The notes below the pieces were generated by a model. That model was given only the letters and a program-made list of their open reading frames with translations. It ran no database searches and had not been told where the DNA came from. Both the position numbers and the translations under genes were made by a program. Shown here one piece after another: positions 1 through 9,941 of a DNA stretch of 33,196 nucleotides. The DNA is from Streptococcus sp. Marseille-P6264. Lineage in GTDB: Bacteria; Bacillota; Bacilli; Lactobacillales; Streptococcaceae. How positions within the stretch are numbered: position 1 is the first letter of the stretch; each line of letters begins with the position of its first letter. Location of the stretch: NCBI RefSeq assembly GCF_902460355.1, contig NZ_CABPTO010000010.1, positions 1 through 33,196 on the forward strand, written 5' to 3'.

Positions 1-3000
1 CTGAAGCACTTGCACTTACTGAGACTGATTGGCTCAGACTTACTGAAACTGAAGTGCTTGCACTTACTGAGACTGATTGACTCAGACTTACTGAAGCTGA
101 GGTGCTCTCACTTGTTGAAACAGATTGGCTAGAGCTTACTGAGGCTGAAGCACTCTCACTTGCTGAAACAGACTGACTTGCGCTTACGGATGCTGAAGCA
201 CTTGCACTTACTGAGACAGATTGGCTTGCGCTCACTGACGCAGATGTGCTCGCACTTGTTGAAACAGATTCGCTACTGCTTACGGATGCAGAGGCACTTG
301 CACTTGTTGAAACAGACTGGCTTGTGCTTACGGATGCTGAAGCACTTGCACTTACTGAGACTGATTGGCTTGTGCTCACTGATGCTGAAGCACTTGCACT
401 TGTTGAAACAGACTGGCTTGTGCTCACTGATGCTGAAGCACTTGCACTTGTTGAAACAGACTGGCTTGTGCTTACGGATGCCGAAGTGCTCTCACTTACT
501 GAGACTGATTGGCTTGTGCTCACTGACGCAGATGTGCTTGCACTTGTTGAAACAGATTCGCTACTGCTTACGGATGCAGAGGCACTTGCACTTGCTGAAA
601 CAGACTGGCTCGCGCTTACTGATGCTGAAGTGCTTGCACTTACTGAGACAGATTGGCTTGCGCTCACTGACGCAGATGTGCTCGCACTTGCTGAAACAGA
701 CTGACTAGAGCTTACTGAAACCGAAGCACTCTCGCTCGCTGAGACTGATTGACTTGCGCTCACTGACGCAGATGTGCTCGCACTTGTTGAAACAGATTCG
801 CTACTGCTTACGGATGCAGAGGCACTTGCACTTGTTGAAACAGACTGGCTTGTGCTTACGGATGCTGAAGCACTTGCACTTACTGAGACTGATTGGCTTG
901 TGCTCACTGATGCTGAAGCACTTGCACTTGTTGAAACAGACTGGCTTGTGCTTACGGATGCCGAAGTGCTCTCACTTACTGAGACTGATTGGCTTGTGCT
1001 CACTGACGCAGATGTGCTTGCACTTGTTGAAACAGATTCGCTACTGCTTACGGATGCAGAGGCACTTGCACTTGTTGAAACAGACTGGCTTGTGCTTACG
1101 GATGCCGAAGTGCTCTCACTTACTGAGACAGATTGGCTAGAGCTTACTGAAACCGAAGCACTCTCGCTCGCTGAGACTGATTGACTTGCGCTCACTGACG
1201 CAGATGTGCTCGCACTTACTGAGACAGATTGGCTAGCACTTACTGAAGTTGAGGCGCTTTCGCTTGCTGAAACAGACTGGCTCGCGCTTACTGATGCAGA
1301 GGCACTTGCACTTGTTGAAACAGACTCACTTGCGCTTACGGATGCTGAAGCACTTGCACTTGTTGAAACAGACTGGCTTGTGCTTACTGAAACCGAAGCA
1401 CTCTCGCTCGCTGAGACAGACTGGCTCAAGCTCATTGACGCTGAAGCACTGGCACTTGCTGAGACTGACTGGCTTGCGCTCATTGAGTTTGAAGCTGAGG
1501 CACTTACGCTTGCTGAGACAGACTGGCTCAAGCTCATTGACGCTGAGGCACTCGTGCTGACTGAGACAGACTGGTTGGTGCTCACAGATGCTGAACCACT
1601 TTCGCTTGCTGAAACAGACTGACTAGTGCTTACGGATGCTGAAGCACTTTCGCTTACTGAGGCTGATTGACTCTGGCTTACGGATGCTGAAGCACTTTCA
1701 CTTACTGAAGCAGACTGGCTTGTGCTTACTGAGACAGACTGGCTGGTGCTCATTGACGTTGAAGCAGATTCACTTGCTGAAACGGATTGACTCAAGCTCA
1801 ACGAAGCTGAGGCACTGGCACTTACTGAGACTGACTGGCTCAAGCTCATTGATGCTGAAGCGCTTGTGCTTGCTGAGACAGACTGGCTCAAGCTCAACGA
1901 AGCTGAGGCACTTGTTGAAACAGATTCGCTACTGCTTACTGAAACTGAAGCACTTTCGCTTGTTGAAATAGACTGGCTCTGGCTCACTGAAGCAGAGGTG
2001 CTCGCACTTGTTGAAACAGATTGGCTTGTGCTTACTGAAACCGAAGCACTTGCACTTGCTGAAACGGACTCACTTGCGCTTACGGATGCTGAAGTGCTTG
2101 CACTTACTGAGACTGATTGACTTGCGCTCACTGATGTTGATGCACTTTCGCTTGCTGAGACTGACTGGCTACCGCTCATTGACGCTGAAGCAGACTCGCT
2201 TGTTGAAACTGACTGGCTCAAGCTTACTGATGCTGAAGCACTGGCACTTACTGAGACTGACTGGCTTGCGCTCATTGAGGTTGAAGCTGATTCGCTTGTT
2301 GAAACTGACTGACTCAAGCTCATTGACGCTGAAGCACTTGCACTTGCTGAGACTGACTGGCTCAAGCTCAATGACGCGGAGGCACTTGCACTCGCTGAGA
2401 CAGATTGACTCAAGCTCATTGACGCTGAAGCTGACTCGCTTGTTGAAACTGACTGGCTCAGGCTTACTGATGCTGAAGTACTTGCACTTACTGAGACTGA
2501 CTGGCTACCACTCAATGACGCTGAAGTACTTGCACTTACTGAGACTGACTGGCTGGTGCTCAATGAGGTTGAAACAGATTCACTTGCTGAAACGGACTGG
2601 CTCAAGCTCAACGAAGCTGAGGCACTTACGCTTGCTGAGACAGACTGACTCAAGCTCATTGACGCTGAAGCACTTGCACTTGCTGAAACTGACTGGCTCA
2701 GACTTACTGATGCTGAGGCACTTGCACTTGCTGATACAGACTGGCTCAAGCTCAATGACGCGGAGGCACTTGTGCTTAATGAGACAGATTGACTCAAACT
2801 CAACGATGCTGAAGCACTGGCACTTGCTGAGACTGACTGACTCAAGCTCATTGACGCTGAAGCACTGGCACTTGCTGATACAGACTGGCTCAGGCTTACT
2901 GATGCTGAAGTACTTACGCTTGCTGATACAGACTGGCTCAAGCTCAATGACGCGGAGGCACTTGCACTCGCTGAGACAGATTGACTCAAGCTCATTGACG

Positions 3001-6000
3001 CTGAAGCACTGGCACTTGCTGATACAGACTGGCTACCGCTCAATGAGGTTGAAACAGATTCACTTGCTGAAACGGACTGGCTCAAGCTCAACGAAGCTGA
3101 GGCACTTACGCTTGCTGAGACAGACTGACTCAAGCTCATTGACGCTGAAGCACTGGCACTTGCTGATACAGACTGGCTCAGGCTTACTGATGCTGAAGTA
3201 CTTACGCTTGCTGATACAGACTGGCTCAAGCTCATTGACGCGGAGGCACTTGCACTCGCTGAGACAGATTGACTCAAGCTCATTGACGCTGAAGCACTGG
3301 CACTTGCTGAGACAGACTGGCTACCACTCAATGACGCTGAAGTACTTGCACTTACTGAGACTGACTGGCTACCACTCAATGACGCTGAAGTACTTGCACT
3401 TACTGAGACTGACTGGCTGATGCTCAATGAGGTTGAAACAGATTCACTTGCTGAAACGGACTGGCTCAAGCTCAACGAAGCTGAGGCACTTACGCTTGCT
3501 GAGACTGACTGGCTCAAGCTCATTGACGCTGAAGCTGACTCGCTTGCTGAGACAGATTGACTCAAGCTCATTGACGCTGAAGCTAACTCGCTTGTTGAGA
3601 CTGACTGGCTCAGGCTTACTGATGCTGAAGTACTTACGCTTGCTGATACAGACTGGCTCAAGCTCAATGACGCGGAGGCACTTGCACTTACTGAGACTGA
3701 CTGGCTGGTGCTCAATGACGTTGAGGCACTTGCACTTGTTGAAACTGATTGACTCAAGCTCAACGAAGCTGAGGCACTTGTGCTTACTGAGACAGACTGA
3801 CTTGTGCTCAAGGACGCTGAAGCAGACTTGCTTGTTGAAACTGACTGGCTCAAGCTCATTGACGCTGAAGCTGACTCACTTGCTGAGACAGACTGGCTCA
3901 AGCTCATTGATGCTGAAGCACTGGCACTTACTGAGACAGACTGGTTGGTGCTCAATGACGTTGAAGCTGATTCACTTGTTGAGACAGACTGGCTCAAGCT
4001 CATTGACGCTGAAGCTGACTCGCTTGTTGAAACTGACTGGCTCAAGCTCATTGACGCTGAGGCACTTGTGCTTACTGATACAGACTGGCTCAGGCTCAAT
4101 GATGCTGAAGCTGACTCGCTTGTTGAAACTGATTGACTCAAGCTTACTGATGCTGAAGTGCTTGTGCTTGTTGAAACTGATTGACTCAAGCTTACTGATG
4201 CTGAGGCACTTGCGCTTGTTGAAACGGATTGACTCAAGCTTACTGATGCTGAAGCACTTGCACTTACTGAGACTGACTGGCTCAAGCTCATTGACGCTGA
4301 AGCAGACTCGCTTGTTGAGACAGACTGGCTGGTGCTCATTGAGGTTGAAGCGCTGGCACTTACTGAGACTGACTGGCTCAGGCTCAATGACGTTGAAGCT
4401 GATTCACTTGTTGAGACTGACTGGCTAGTGCTCAATGAAGTTGAGGCACTTGCACTTGCTGAAACAGACTGGCTCAGGCTTACTGATGCTGAAGCTGAGG
4501 CACTTGCGCTTAATGAGACAGATTGACTCAAGCTCAGTGACGCTGAGGCACTGTTGCTCACTGAGACAGATTGACTCAAACTCAACGAAGCTAAAGCACT
4601 TGCACTTGCTGAGACTGACTGGCTACCGCTCAATGATGCTGAAGCACTTGCACTTACTGAGACTGACTGGCTTGCGCTCATTGACGCTGAAGCAGACTCG
4701 CTTGTTGAAACTGACTGGCTCAGGCTTACTGATGCTGAGGCACTTGCGCTTAATGAGACAGATTGACTCAAGCTCAGTGACGCTGAGGCACTGTTGCTCA
4801 CTGAGACAGATTGACTCAAACTCAACGAAGCTGAAGCACTGGCACTTACTGATACAGACTGACTTGTGCTCAATGACGTTGAAGCTGATTCACTTGTTGA
4901 GACTGATTGACTCAAGCTCATTGACGCTGAAGCACTAGCACTTACTGATACAGACTGGCTTGCGCTCATTGACGTTGAAGCTGATTCACTTGTTGAAACT
5001 GACTGGCTCAAGCTCAATGATGCTGAAGCACTTGCACTTGTTGAAGCCGATTGACTCAAGCTCATTGACGCTGAAGCACTGGCACTTGCTGAGACTGACT
5101 GACTCAAGCTCATTGACGCTGAAGCACTGGCACTTGTTGAGACAGACTGACTCAAGCTCAACGAAGATGAAGCACTTGTTGAAACTGACTGGCTAGTGCT
5201 CAATGAAGTTGAGGCACTTGCACTTGCTGATACAGACCGGCTGGTGCTCATTGAGGTTGAAGCTGATTCACTTGTTGAAACTGACTGGCTCAGGCTTACT
5301 GATGCTGAAGCACTATTACTTAGTGAAACTGATTGACTACCGCTCAATGAGGCTGAGGCGCTCTTACTTAATGAGACGGATTGACTCAAGCTCAGTGACG
5401 CTGAGGCGCTTGTGCTTAATGAGACAGATTGACTCAAACTCAATGAAGCTGAAGCACTTGCACTTACTGAAACTGACTGACTCAAGCTCATTGACGTTGA
5501 AGCTGATTCACTTGTTGAGACAGACTGACTCAAGCTCATTGACGTTGAAGCTGATTCACTTGTTGAGACTGACTGACTCAAGCTCATTGACGTTGAAGCT
5601 GATTCACTTGTTGAGACTGACTGGCTAGTGCTCAATGAAGTTGAGGCACTTGCACTTGTTGAAACAGACTGGCTCAAGCTCATTGACGCTGAAGCAGACT
5701 CGCTTGCTAATACAGACTGGCTTGCGCTCAATGAAGTTGAAGCTGATTCACTTGCTGAAACTGACTGGCTCAGGCTTACTGATGCTGAAGCGCTTGTGCT
5801 TGCTGAAACAGATTGGCTAGAGCTTACGGATACAGATGTACTTGCACTTGATGAGACAGACTGGCTTACGCTTACGGATGCTGAAGTACTTGCACTTACT
5901 GAGACAGACTGACTTGCACTTACTGATGTTGATGCACTTTCGCTTGCTGAGACTGATTGACTCAAGCTCAATGATGCTGAGGCACTCTTACTTAGTGAAA

Positions 6001-9000
6001 CTGACTGACTCGAGCTCAGTGAAGCCGAAGCGCTCTTGCTCAATGAAACTGACTGGCTCAGACTCAGTGACGCTGAAGCACTATTACTTAATGAGACAGA
6101 TTGACTACCACTCAACGATGCTGAAGCACTATTACTTAATGAGACGGATTGGCTACCACTCAACGATGCTGAGGCACTCTTACTCAATGAAACTGACTGA
6201 CTCAAGCTCAACGAAGATGAAGCACTATTGCTCAATGAGACGGATTGACTACCGCTAACCGAGCCAGAAACACTATTGCTCGCTGAAACCGAACGGCTGG
6301 CGCTCATCGATGCCGATTGGCTATTGCGCAAGGAAGTAGACAAGCTCTGGCTAGCAGAAACTGAACGGCTCAAGCTCAATGACGCTGAAGCACTCTTACT
6401 TAGTGAGATGGATTGGCTCAAGCTCAATGAAGCAGCGCTCTGACTCACTGAGACAGACTGACTACCGCTCACTGAGGCCGAAACACTATTTCTCGCTGAA
6501 ACCGAGCGGCTGGCGCTCATCGATGCCGATTGGCTATTGCGCAAGGAAGTAGACAAGCTCTGGCTAGCAGAAACTGAGCGGCTGGCGCTCGTTGAAGCCG
6601 ACGCACTCGCTGATGTACTAGCACTTACTGAGACACTGGTTGACTGTCTTTGACTTAGACTAGTTGAAGTACTGCTACTCTTATACTCACTATCAGAAAG
6701 TTTTACAGTGAACGTATCCGTAGTCTTATCTTTATAGATAATGGTAACTGTTCCATTGTTACTAATAGTAAAGGAATCAATACGTTTTTCCTGCTTATTG
6801 TTTAGTTTCTCAACAGCCGCCAATATACGAGTTTTTTCTTGAAGTTTTAATTCAGAAACATTCTCTACTTGGAAGGTTTCAGTCGGTGCTACCCCTTCCA
6901 TAATATCTGTCAGTCTACCTTGCACAATACGGACATTACCTGGCGAAGCATTTCCTGCACTATTTTTATTCCCAGCCTTATCCGTTGCTACTGCATTACG
7001 TTGCCAACTATTTCTACCATTTTTATCGTACTCTAGATTATCATTCAAATGAGCTCTTACAGTAATACGGGCTGGACTAGCAGTAGTCGCTGTGATATTC
7101 CCCGTTAAATGCTCTACAGTTCCCGTCCCATATTTATTATCTTCAAAGAAATTATTTTTAAGGGCTGAACCATTTGCATCTTCATTTGAAACAATCTTAA
7201 ATTCTGATAATTGCCCGCTATTATCTGTAGCAGTGAAATTAATTTGAATATCATCTCCTGCGTACACAATATAGTTGCCGTTTACAGGTGTTAGAGTTTG
7301 ACCGTTACGAGTCACCGTCGCACTTGGAACTGGAATAGCATCCACATTAGCTGGGATAACAGTTGTAGTATTATCACGGTAGGTAATGGTAATATTCCCA
7401 TTTTCAGCTACCTCAATCGTTCCGGTTACGCCATCTTTCGTAAAATCACTACCAGATAAAAGCGACTGGTTTTTTTCTTTAAATTTTTCAAGTACTTGAT
7501 TGCGTTCACTTACAGTCAAAGAAGAGGGATTCTTAACAATAACGGTATCCCCACTAACTGGGTTGTGGCGTTCGTTGAAGCCTTTGATATGGAAATTCGT
7601 ACGTGCTGTCGCAGTCAGGCGATGAATATCTGTTACTGTGTACTCCAGAACATAGGTACCTGGTTTATAGGGTTTCCAAGTACCGTTTTCACGACCCACC
7701 ATCCCTGTTATGTCAATGGTGTATGACCTTTGGGCACCTGTTTGTCTTCCCGATCTATCATAGGTATATAGATCTCCAAATCCCCTTTTCTTGCTAGCTG
7801 GATAGTTCGGTGCATTTAAACCTGTAATAATAGCATTGGATGGGGAAGCCGTGATTTTATCCATCCCTTGATCATCATTCAGCCTTATCTGGAAATTAAC
7901 TGTTTCATCATTATAAATTGTGATAGTAGATGGCATAGAAATCGTAGGCGGATTAGAGGCTGCACGTGAGTGTGTCCCTCTAGCAATTTCTGTCCCATTT
8001 CGTGGATCACGCACACCAGAATTAGCCGTCAACACAGCATTGACAATCGAATTACGCGCTGAAGTAGCTTTTTGCACTACTGTTGTTAAATCACTAGTTG
8101 GATCAGCGAGGGCTTTTTCAATTTCTGTTACTGCAGCATTGGCCTTAGCAAGAGCTGAATCCGTATTTGGTAAATCAACCGCTTTTGCTAGATAGTCACC
8201 TATTTCAGCTGAAAGATTGGTCAACTTCCTACGGTTTTCTTCTTGTTGTTTAGCAGTGACTTCTGAAGATGCTATTGCAACCGCAGCAGCTTCAATTAAG
8301 CTAGTTGTGACAGAAGTTGATTGAACTCCACTAACACTATTCTTACCAGTAATTTCAGTTATTTTTAATTCAGCTGAGTCAATTTCAAGGTTCTTTGCTT
8401 CTTTTGAAGTAGAAGGTTGCTGGTCAATTGCTGTCGTCGATGTGCTCTGTTCAACAGACAAACTTGACACTACAGAAACATTCGATCCACTTGTTGATTG
8501 ACTGACATTAACCCTAATATTTTTATTGACAGCTCTGAATCCTGAGTAGCCCGCACTACGGAAGCCTGACCGACCAGACTCTTTTGGTGAAGTTGCTACG
8601 GTCTTATCTACCGTTTGACTCTTCTCAGCTTGCTTAAGCTCGTCCTTGCCTTGGGCCTGGTTCTTATCCGCTAGCACACCAGCGGCTAAGTTGTTGCTGG
8701 TTGCTAGAGCTTGGCTATTGCTTAAAGTAGCACTAGCTACACTTTGTCCGGCAACAGATGAGACAAAGCTATCAGCAACATTGACTCTGATATCCAGTGA
8801 GACAGAATTAGAAGCTGAGACAGAAGCATCAGCTACTGATGCGCTAGTTAGCACTTTATCCTGTTCTAGAGAAGTTGTAGTGTTAGCACTTTCTAGCTTA
8901 GCGGGCCCTTTGCTCTCTGATACTTTTGCAGCAGGCGCAGTACTCGCTGATTTGCTAGTCAAGACTGAATTGCTAGCAGATACAGACTGGCTGATAGAAG

Positions 9001-9553
9001 TTGAGTTACTAGCGGAAACTGATTGGCTGAGCGATTGACTAACAGACTGGCTAGTCGAGATACTAAGAGAGACTGACTCACTTGTAGAGACAGAATCACT
9101 GACTGACTGACTAACTGAAACAGAGGCCAACTCAGGAGCTTGTTCTGCTTTTGCTTTTCGCATTTCCGCTTGCGCTTGAGCAATGATCGAATTTGTACTT
9201 GCTTCTGTTGCTTCTTCATTGTCCTTGACTTCAGCTGAGATAACTGCTTTATCAGTATATTCAGATGTTTCATCTGCATAGACAGACTGCTCCTGAGTCA
9301 CCATTAGCCCCGCTGCCCCAGCGGCTAATATCCCTCCTAGGCCTGCAAGAGTATTGAGGCTCAGATGATCGTGATCAAGCTCTTCAGTATCTGACAAGCT
9401 GTTTGAGACAACTTCTCCCATTCCACCGATACGAAAAAGATCGAGTTGAGAATTTGAAGCTTTTACCCAATTTTTCCCAGACTTATAGAGCTTATACCGC
9501 TTCTTTTCGTCAATAATCTCGAAATCTTTGTTATATTTCTTACTTCGAAACAT
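1..9553 (-). CDS. Serine-rich repeat glycoprotein adhesin, 3' end beyond window
   Basis: Start ATG at 9553-9551 follows a purine-rich ribosome site (GGAAAGGAAAAGG). The frame is open to base 2, giving at least 3,184 residues. Residues 1-93 form a long accessory-Sec signal peptide: the KxYKxGKxW motif appears as KLYKSGKNW at 21-29, and a Gly/Ala-rich hydrophobic core at about 66-86 ends in VYA before DE. Residues 144 to about 205 are a short Ser-rich region (SRR1). Residues 206-958 are a non-repetitive ligand-binding region with two Ig-like plus Unique-type modules (about 534-740 and 755-957). From 959 onward is the long Ser-X repeat (SRR2). Known for the family: O-glycosylation in the cytoplasm, export by SecA2/SecY2 and Asp proteins, wall anchoring by a C-terminal LPXTG, and binding of host glycans or proteins. 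The anchor and export genes are not visible here. The receptor is unknown, and the gene was not matched to a named homologue such as GspB, Hsa or SrpA. Confidence 0.93.
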   Translation of the reverse strand, partial: MFRSKKYNKDFEIIDEKKRYKLYKSGKNWVKASNSQLDLFRIGGMGEVVSNSLSDTEELDHDHLSLNTLAGLGGILAAGAAGLMVTQEQSVYADETSEYTDKAVISAEVKDNEEATEASTNSIIAQAQAEMRKAKAEQAPELASVSVSQSVSDSVSTSESVSLSISTSQSVSQSLSQSVSASNSTSISQSVSASNSVLTSKSASTAPAAKVSESKGPAKLESANTTTSLEQDKVLTSASVADASVSASNSVSLDIRVNVADSFVSSVAGQSVASATLSNSQALATSNNLAAGVLADKNQAQGKDELKQAEKSQTVDKTVATSPKESGRSGFRSAGYSGFRAVNKNIRVNVSQSTSGSNVSVVSSLSVEQSTSTTAIDQQPSTSKEAKNLEIDSAELKITEITGKNSVSGVQSTSVTTSLIEAAAVAIASSEVTAKQQEENRRKLTNLSAEIGDYLAKAVDLPNTDSALAKANAAVTEIEKALADPTSDLTTVVQKATSARNSIVNAVLTANSGVRDPRNGTEIARGTHSRAASNPPTISMPSTITIYNDETVNFQIRLNDDQGMDKITASPSNAIITGLNAPNYPASKKRGFGDLYTYDRSGRQTGAQRSYTIDITGMVGRENGTWKPYKPGTYVLEYTVTDIHRLTATARTNFHIKGFNERHNPVSGDTVIVKNPSSLTVSERNQVLEKFKEKNQSLLSGSDFTKDGVTGTIEVAENGNITITYRDNTTTVIPANVDAIPVPSATVTRNGQTLTPVNGNYIVYAGDDIQINFTATDNSGQLSEFKIVSNEDANGSALKNNFFEDNKYGTGTVEHLTGNITATTASPARITVRAHLNDNLEYDKNGRNSWQRNAVATDKAGNKNSAGNASPGNVRIVQGRLTDIMEGVAPTETFQVENVSELKLQEKTRILAAVEKLNNKQEKRIDSFTISNNGTVTIIYKDKTTDTFTVKLSDSEYKSSSTSTSLSQRQSTSVSVSASTSASASASTSASRSVSASQSLSTSLRNSQSASMSASRSVSARNSVSASVSGSQSVSVSQSAASLSLSQSISLSKSASASLSLSRSVSASQSLSTSLRNSQSASMSASRSVSASNSVSGSVSGSQSVSLSNSASSSLSLSQSVSLSKSASASLSGSQSVSLSNSASASLSGSQSVSLSNSASASLSLSQSVSLSKSASASLSSSQSVSLSKSASASLSLSQSVSASESASTSVSASQSVSVSASTSASVSVSQSVSSSASTSVSVSSSQSVSASTSASASVSLSQSVSASESASTSLSASQSVLASESASASMSLSQSVSTSASASTSLSTSQSVSTSESASTSMSLSQSVSTSESASTSMSLSQSVSTSESASTSMSLSQSVSVSASASASLSLSQSVSLSTSASASLSLSQSVSLSKSASASLSGSQSVSLSNSASASVSLSQSVSTSESASTSMSTSRSVSASASASTSLSTSQSVSTSASSSLSLSQSVSTSASASASMSLSQSVSASASASASMSLSQSASTSASASASLSLSQSVSTSESASTSMSASQSVSVSASASASMSLSQSVSTSESASTSLSTSQSVSVSASASASLSLSQSVSVSNSASASLSLSQSVSLSASASASVSLSQSVSTSESASASMSASQSVSVSASASASLSGSQSVSASASALASLSLSQSVSVSNSASASLSLSQSVSLSASASASASVSLSQSVSASASASTSLSTSQSVSTSESASTSLSLSQSVSVSASASTSMSTSQSVSTSESASASMSLSQSVSVSASASASVSLSQSVSTSASASASVSLSQSVSTSTSTSASVSLSQSVSTSESASASLSLSQSVSVSTSASASMSLSQSVSTSESASASMSLSQSVSTSESASTSLSTNQSVSVSASASASMSLSQSVSASESASASMSLSQSVSTSKSASASLSTSQSVSVSTSASASLSLSQSVSTSASASTSLSTSQSVSVSASASASLSLSQSVSASVSTSASVSLSQSVSTSELASASMSLSQSVSASESASASMSLSQSVSASVSASASLSLSQSVSASESVSTSLSISQSVSVSASTSASLSGSQSVSVSASTSASLSGSQSVSASASASASMSLSQSVSASASASASMSLSQSVSASVSTSASVSLSQSVSASASASASMSLSQSVSASVSASASLSLSQSVSASESVSTSLSGSQSVSASASASASMSLSQSVSASASASASLSLSQSVSASVSTSASVSLSQSVSASASASASMSLSQSVSASASASASLSLSQSVSLSTSASASLSLSQSVSASASASASVSLSQSVSASASASASMSLSQSVSASVSASASLSLSQSVSASESVSTSLSTSQSVSVSASTSASLSGSQSVSVSASTSASVSLSQSVSTSESASASMSLSQSVSASASASASLSLSQSVSASASASASMSLSQSVSTSESASTSMSASQSVSVSASASASVSLSQSVSTSESASASMSGSQSVSASESASTSVSASQSVSVSASTSASVSASESVSASASASVSVSTSQSVSTSASTSASVSQSQSISTSESASVSVSSSESVSTSASASLSLSQSVSASTSASASMSLSQSVSVSASASASLSLSQSVSASESASTSMSTSQSVSVSTSQSASVSESASASVSQSQSASVSESASASVSTSQSVSASESGSASVSTNQSVSVSTSASASMSLSQSVSASVSASASNSMSASQSVSASASASASMSLSQSVSASESASVSVSTSQSVSTSASASASVSASESVSTSASASASVSASQSVSASESASTSVSASQSVSVSASTSASVSASQSVSASESASVSVSSSQSVSVSESTSASVSTSQSVSTSASASASVSSSESVSTSASTSASVSTSQSVSVSESTSASVSTSQSVSTSASASASVSTSQSVSVSASASASVSTSQSVSTSASASASVSSSESVSTSASTSASVSASQSVSASESASVSVSSSQSVSASASTSASVSASQSVSVSASTSASVSASQSVSASASASASVSSSESVSTSASTSASVSTSQSVSVSESTSASVSTSQSVSTSASASASVSTSQSVSTSASASASVSTSQSVSVSASASASVSTSQSVSTSASASASVSSSESVSTSASTSASVSASQSVSVSASASASVSASQSVSASESASASVSSSQSVSTSESTSASVSLSQSVSVSASTSVSVSLSQSVSVSASAS
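241..1074 (-). repeat. Higher-order duplication inside SRR2 differing by one 48-bp unit
   Basis: Bases 241 to about 420 recur at 769 to about 948 (offset 528 = 11 x 48). Bases 421 to about 594 recur at 901-1074 (offset 480 = 10 x 48). The left copy therefore holds exactly one extra 48-bp unit. The compared lines are identical by eye over most of their length, which points to recent duplication followed by unit gain or loss. Confidence 0.85.
6271..6583 (-). repeat. 100-bp direct duplication with a broken Ser-X pattern (offset 213 bp)
   Basis: Bases 6271-6370 and 6484-6583 are the same 100 bp with three differences seen by eye. Each copy encodes a stretch containing [20 protein letters not shown], in which Leu-Arg-Asn interrupts the Ser-X alternation. 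The 213-bp offset is in frame but is not a multiple of 48, so this segment was duplicated separately from the main repeat. Confidence 0.85.
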
Positions 9554-9700
9554 CCTTTTCCTTTCCTTTTCCAACATGCCAGTTTTTGTTAATCTCATGA
9601 CCATTAGCAAAGAAGCTGGCTTATTGCATACCATAGTTTAAAAGTAACAATAGACACTTTTGTACATTTTTATGCTAGGTGTCCTAATGCTCCAAGTAGT

Positions 9701-9729
9701 ATTCTAACAGAAATAAGACAAGAATTCAA
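9701..9729 (-). promoter_or_regulatory. Candidate promoter of the SRR adhesin gene
   Basis: On the minus strand TTGAAT (9729-9724) is separated by 17 bp from TAGAAT (9706-9701). TGT just upstream of the -10 makes an extended -10. Transcription would start near 9694, leaving a leader of about 140 nt before the ATG. Confidence 0.5.
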
Positions 9730-9751
9730 TCTATTGAAATCTTGTTTTATT

Positions 9752-9781
9752 GAAAATAAGCTTGATAAATCAAGCTATTTT
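9752..9781. promoter_or_regulatory. Inverted repeat upstream of the SRR promoter
   Basis: AGCTTGAT and ATCAAGCT form a perfect 8-bp inverted repeat with a 2-bp spacer at 9759-9776. With one bulged A the arms extend into AAAAT/ATTTT. It lies about 30 bp upstream of the -35 of the SRR promoter and downstream of the mapZ terminator. It could be a protein-binding operator or a second weak terminator; sequence alone does not decide. Confidence 0.4.
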
Positions 9782-9854
9782 AAACTATCTATATTAACCT
9801 AGAGATTTAAACTATAGATTATTATAGGAATTAACAATAAGTAACTATTTATAC

Positions 9855-9909
9855 AAAAAAGCTAGACGGCTGACCCAAGATACTTGGCTCAGATCCGTCT
9901 AACTTTTTT
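9855..9909 (-). terminator. Rho-independent terminator after mapZ
   Basis: A long hairpin starts 32 bp after the mapZ stop. The outer stem is AGACGG/CCGTCT flanked by A-run and T-run, and the inner stems are CTGA/TCAG and CCAAG/CTTGG. A and T tracts on both sides mean it could work in either direction. Confidence 0.9.
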
Positions 9910-9941
9910 ATATATTTTGAATAGATCAGCGAGAAAGATGA

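Larger units (their letters stand above)
1..6679 (-). repeat. SRR2: long Ser-X dipeptide region built on a 48-bp unit
   Basis: On the minus strand every second codon is serine (AGT, AGC, TCA and similar), alternating with Ala, Val, Thr, Gln, Leu, Met, Glu or Asn. The basic unit is 48 bp (16 residues, for example [16 protein letters not shown]). Three zones can be seen. About 1-1650 has very homogeneous Thr/Gln/Val-rich units. About 1750-5900 has units with SMSLSQSVS. About 5930-6679, next to the binding region, is more divergent. Long copies recur at offsets that are multiples of 48 (240, 288, 480 and 528 bp). In this family the region forms a glycosylated stalk. Confidence 0.92.

Noticed and set aside
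160..6258. Many long plus-strand reading frames rich in Leu, Lys, His (up to 470 codons) or in Glu-Thr-Asp-Trp-Leu
   Set aside because: They are antisense shadows of the Ser-X repeat: few codon types and 48-bp periodicity keep stops away. No ribosome sites and no non-repetitive sequence.
1..6679. Regular 48-bp repeats could suggest a CRISPR array or satellite DNA
   Set aside because: No conserved repeat alternating with unique spacers, and the minus strand reads through as one in-frame Ser-X protein.
8959..9279. Minus-strand frame of 106 codons, Gln/Lys/Leu-rich
   Set aside because: Out of frame with, and fully inside, the SRR adhesin coding sequence; no independent signals.
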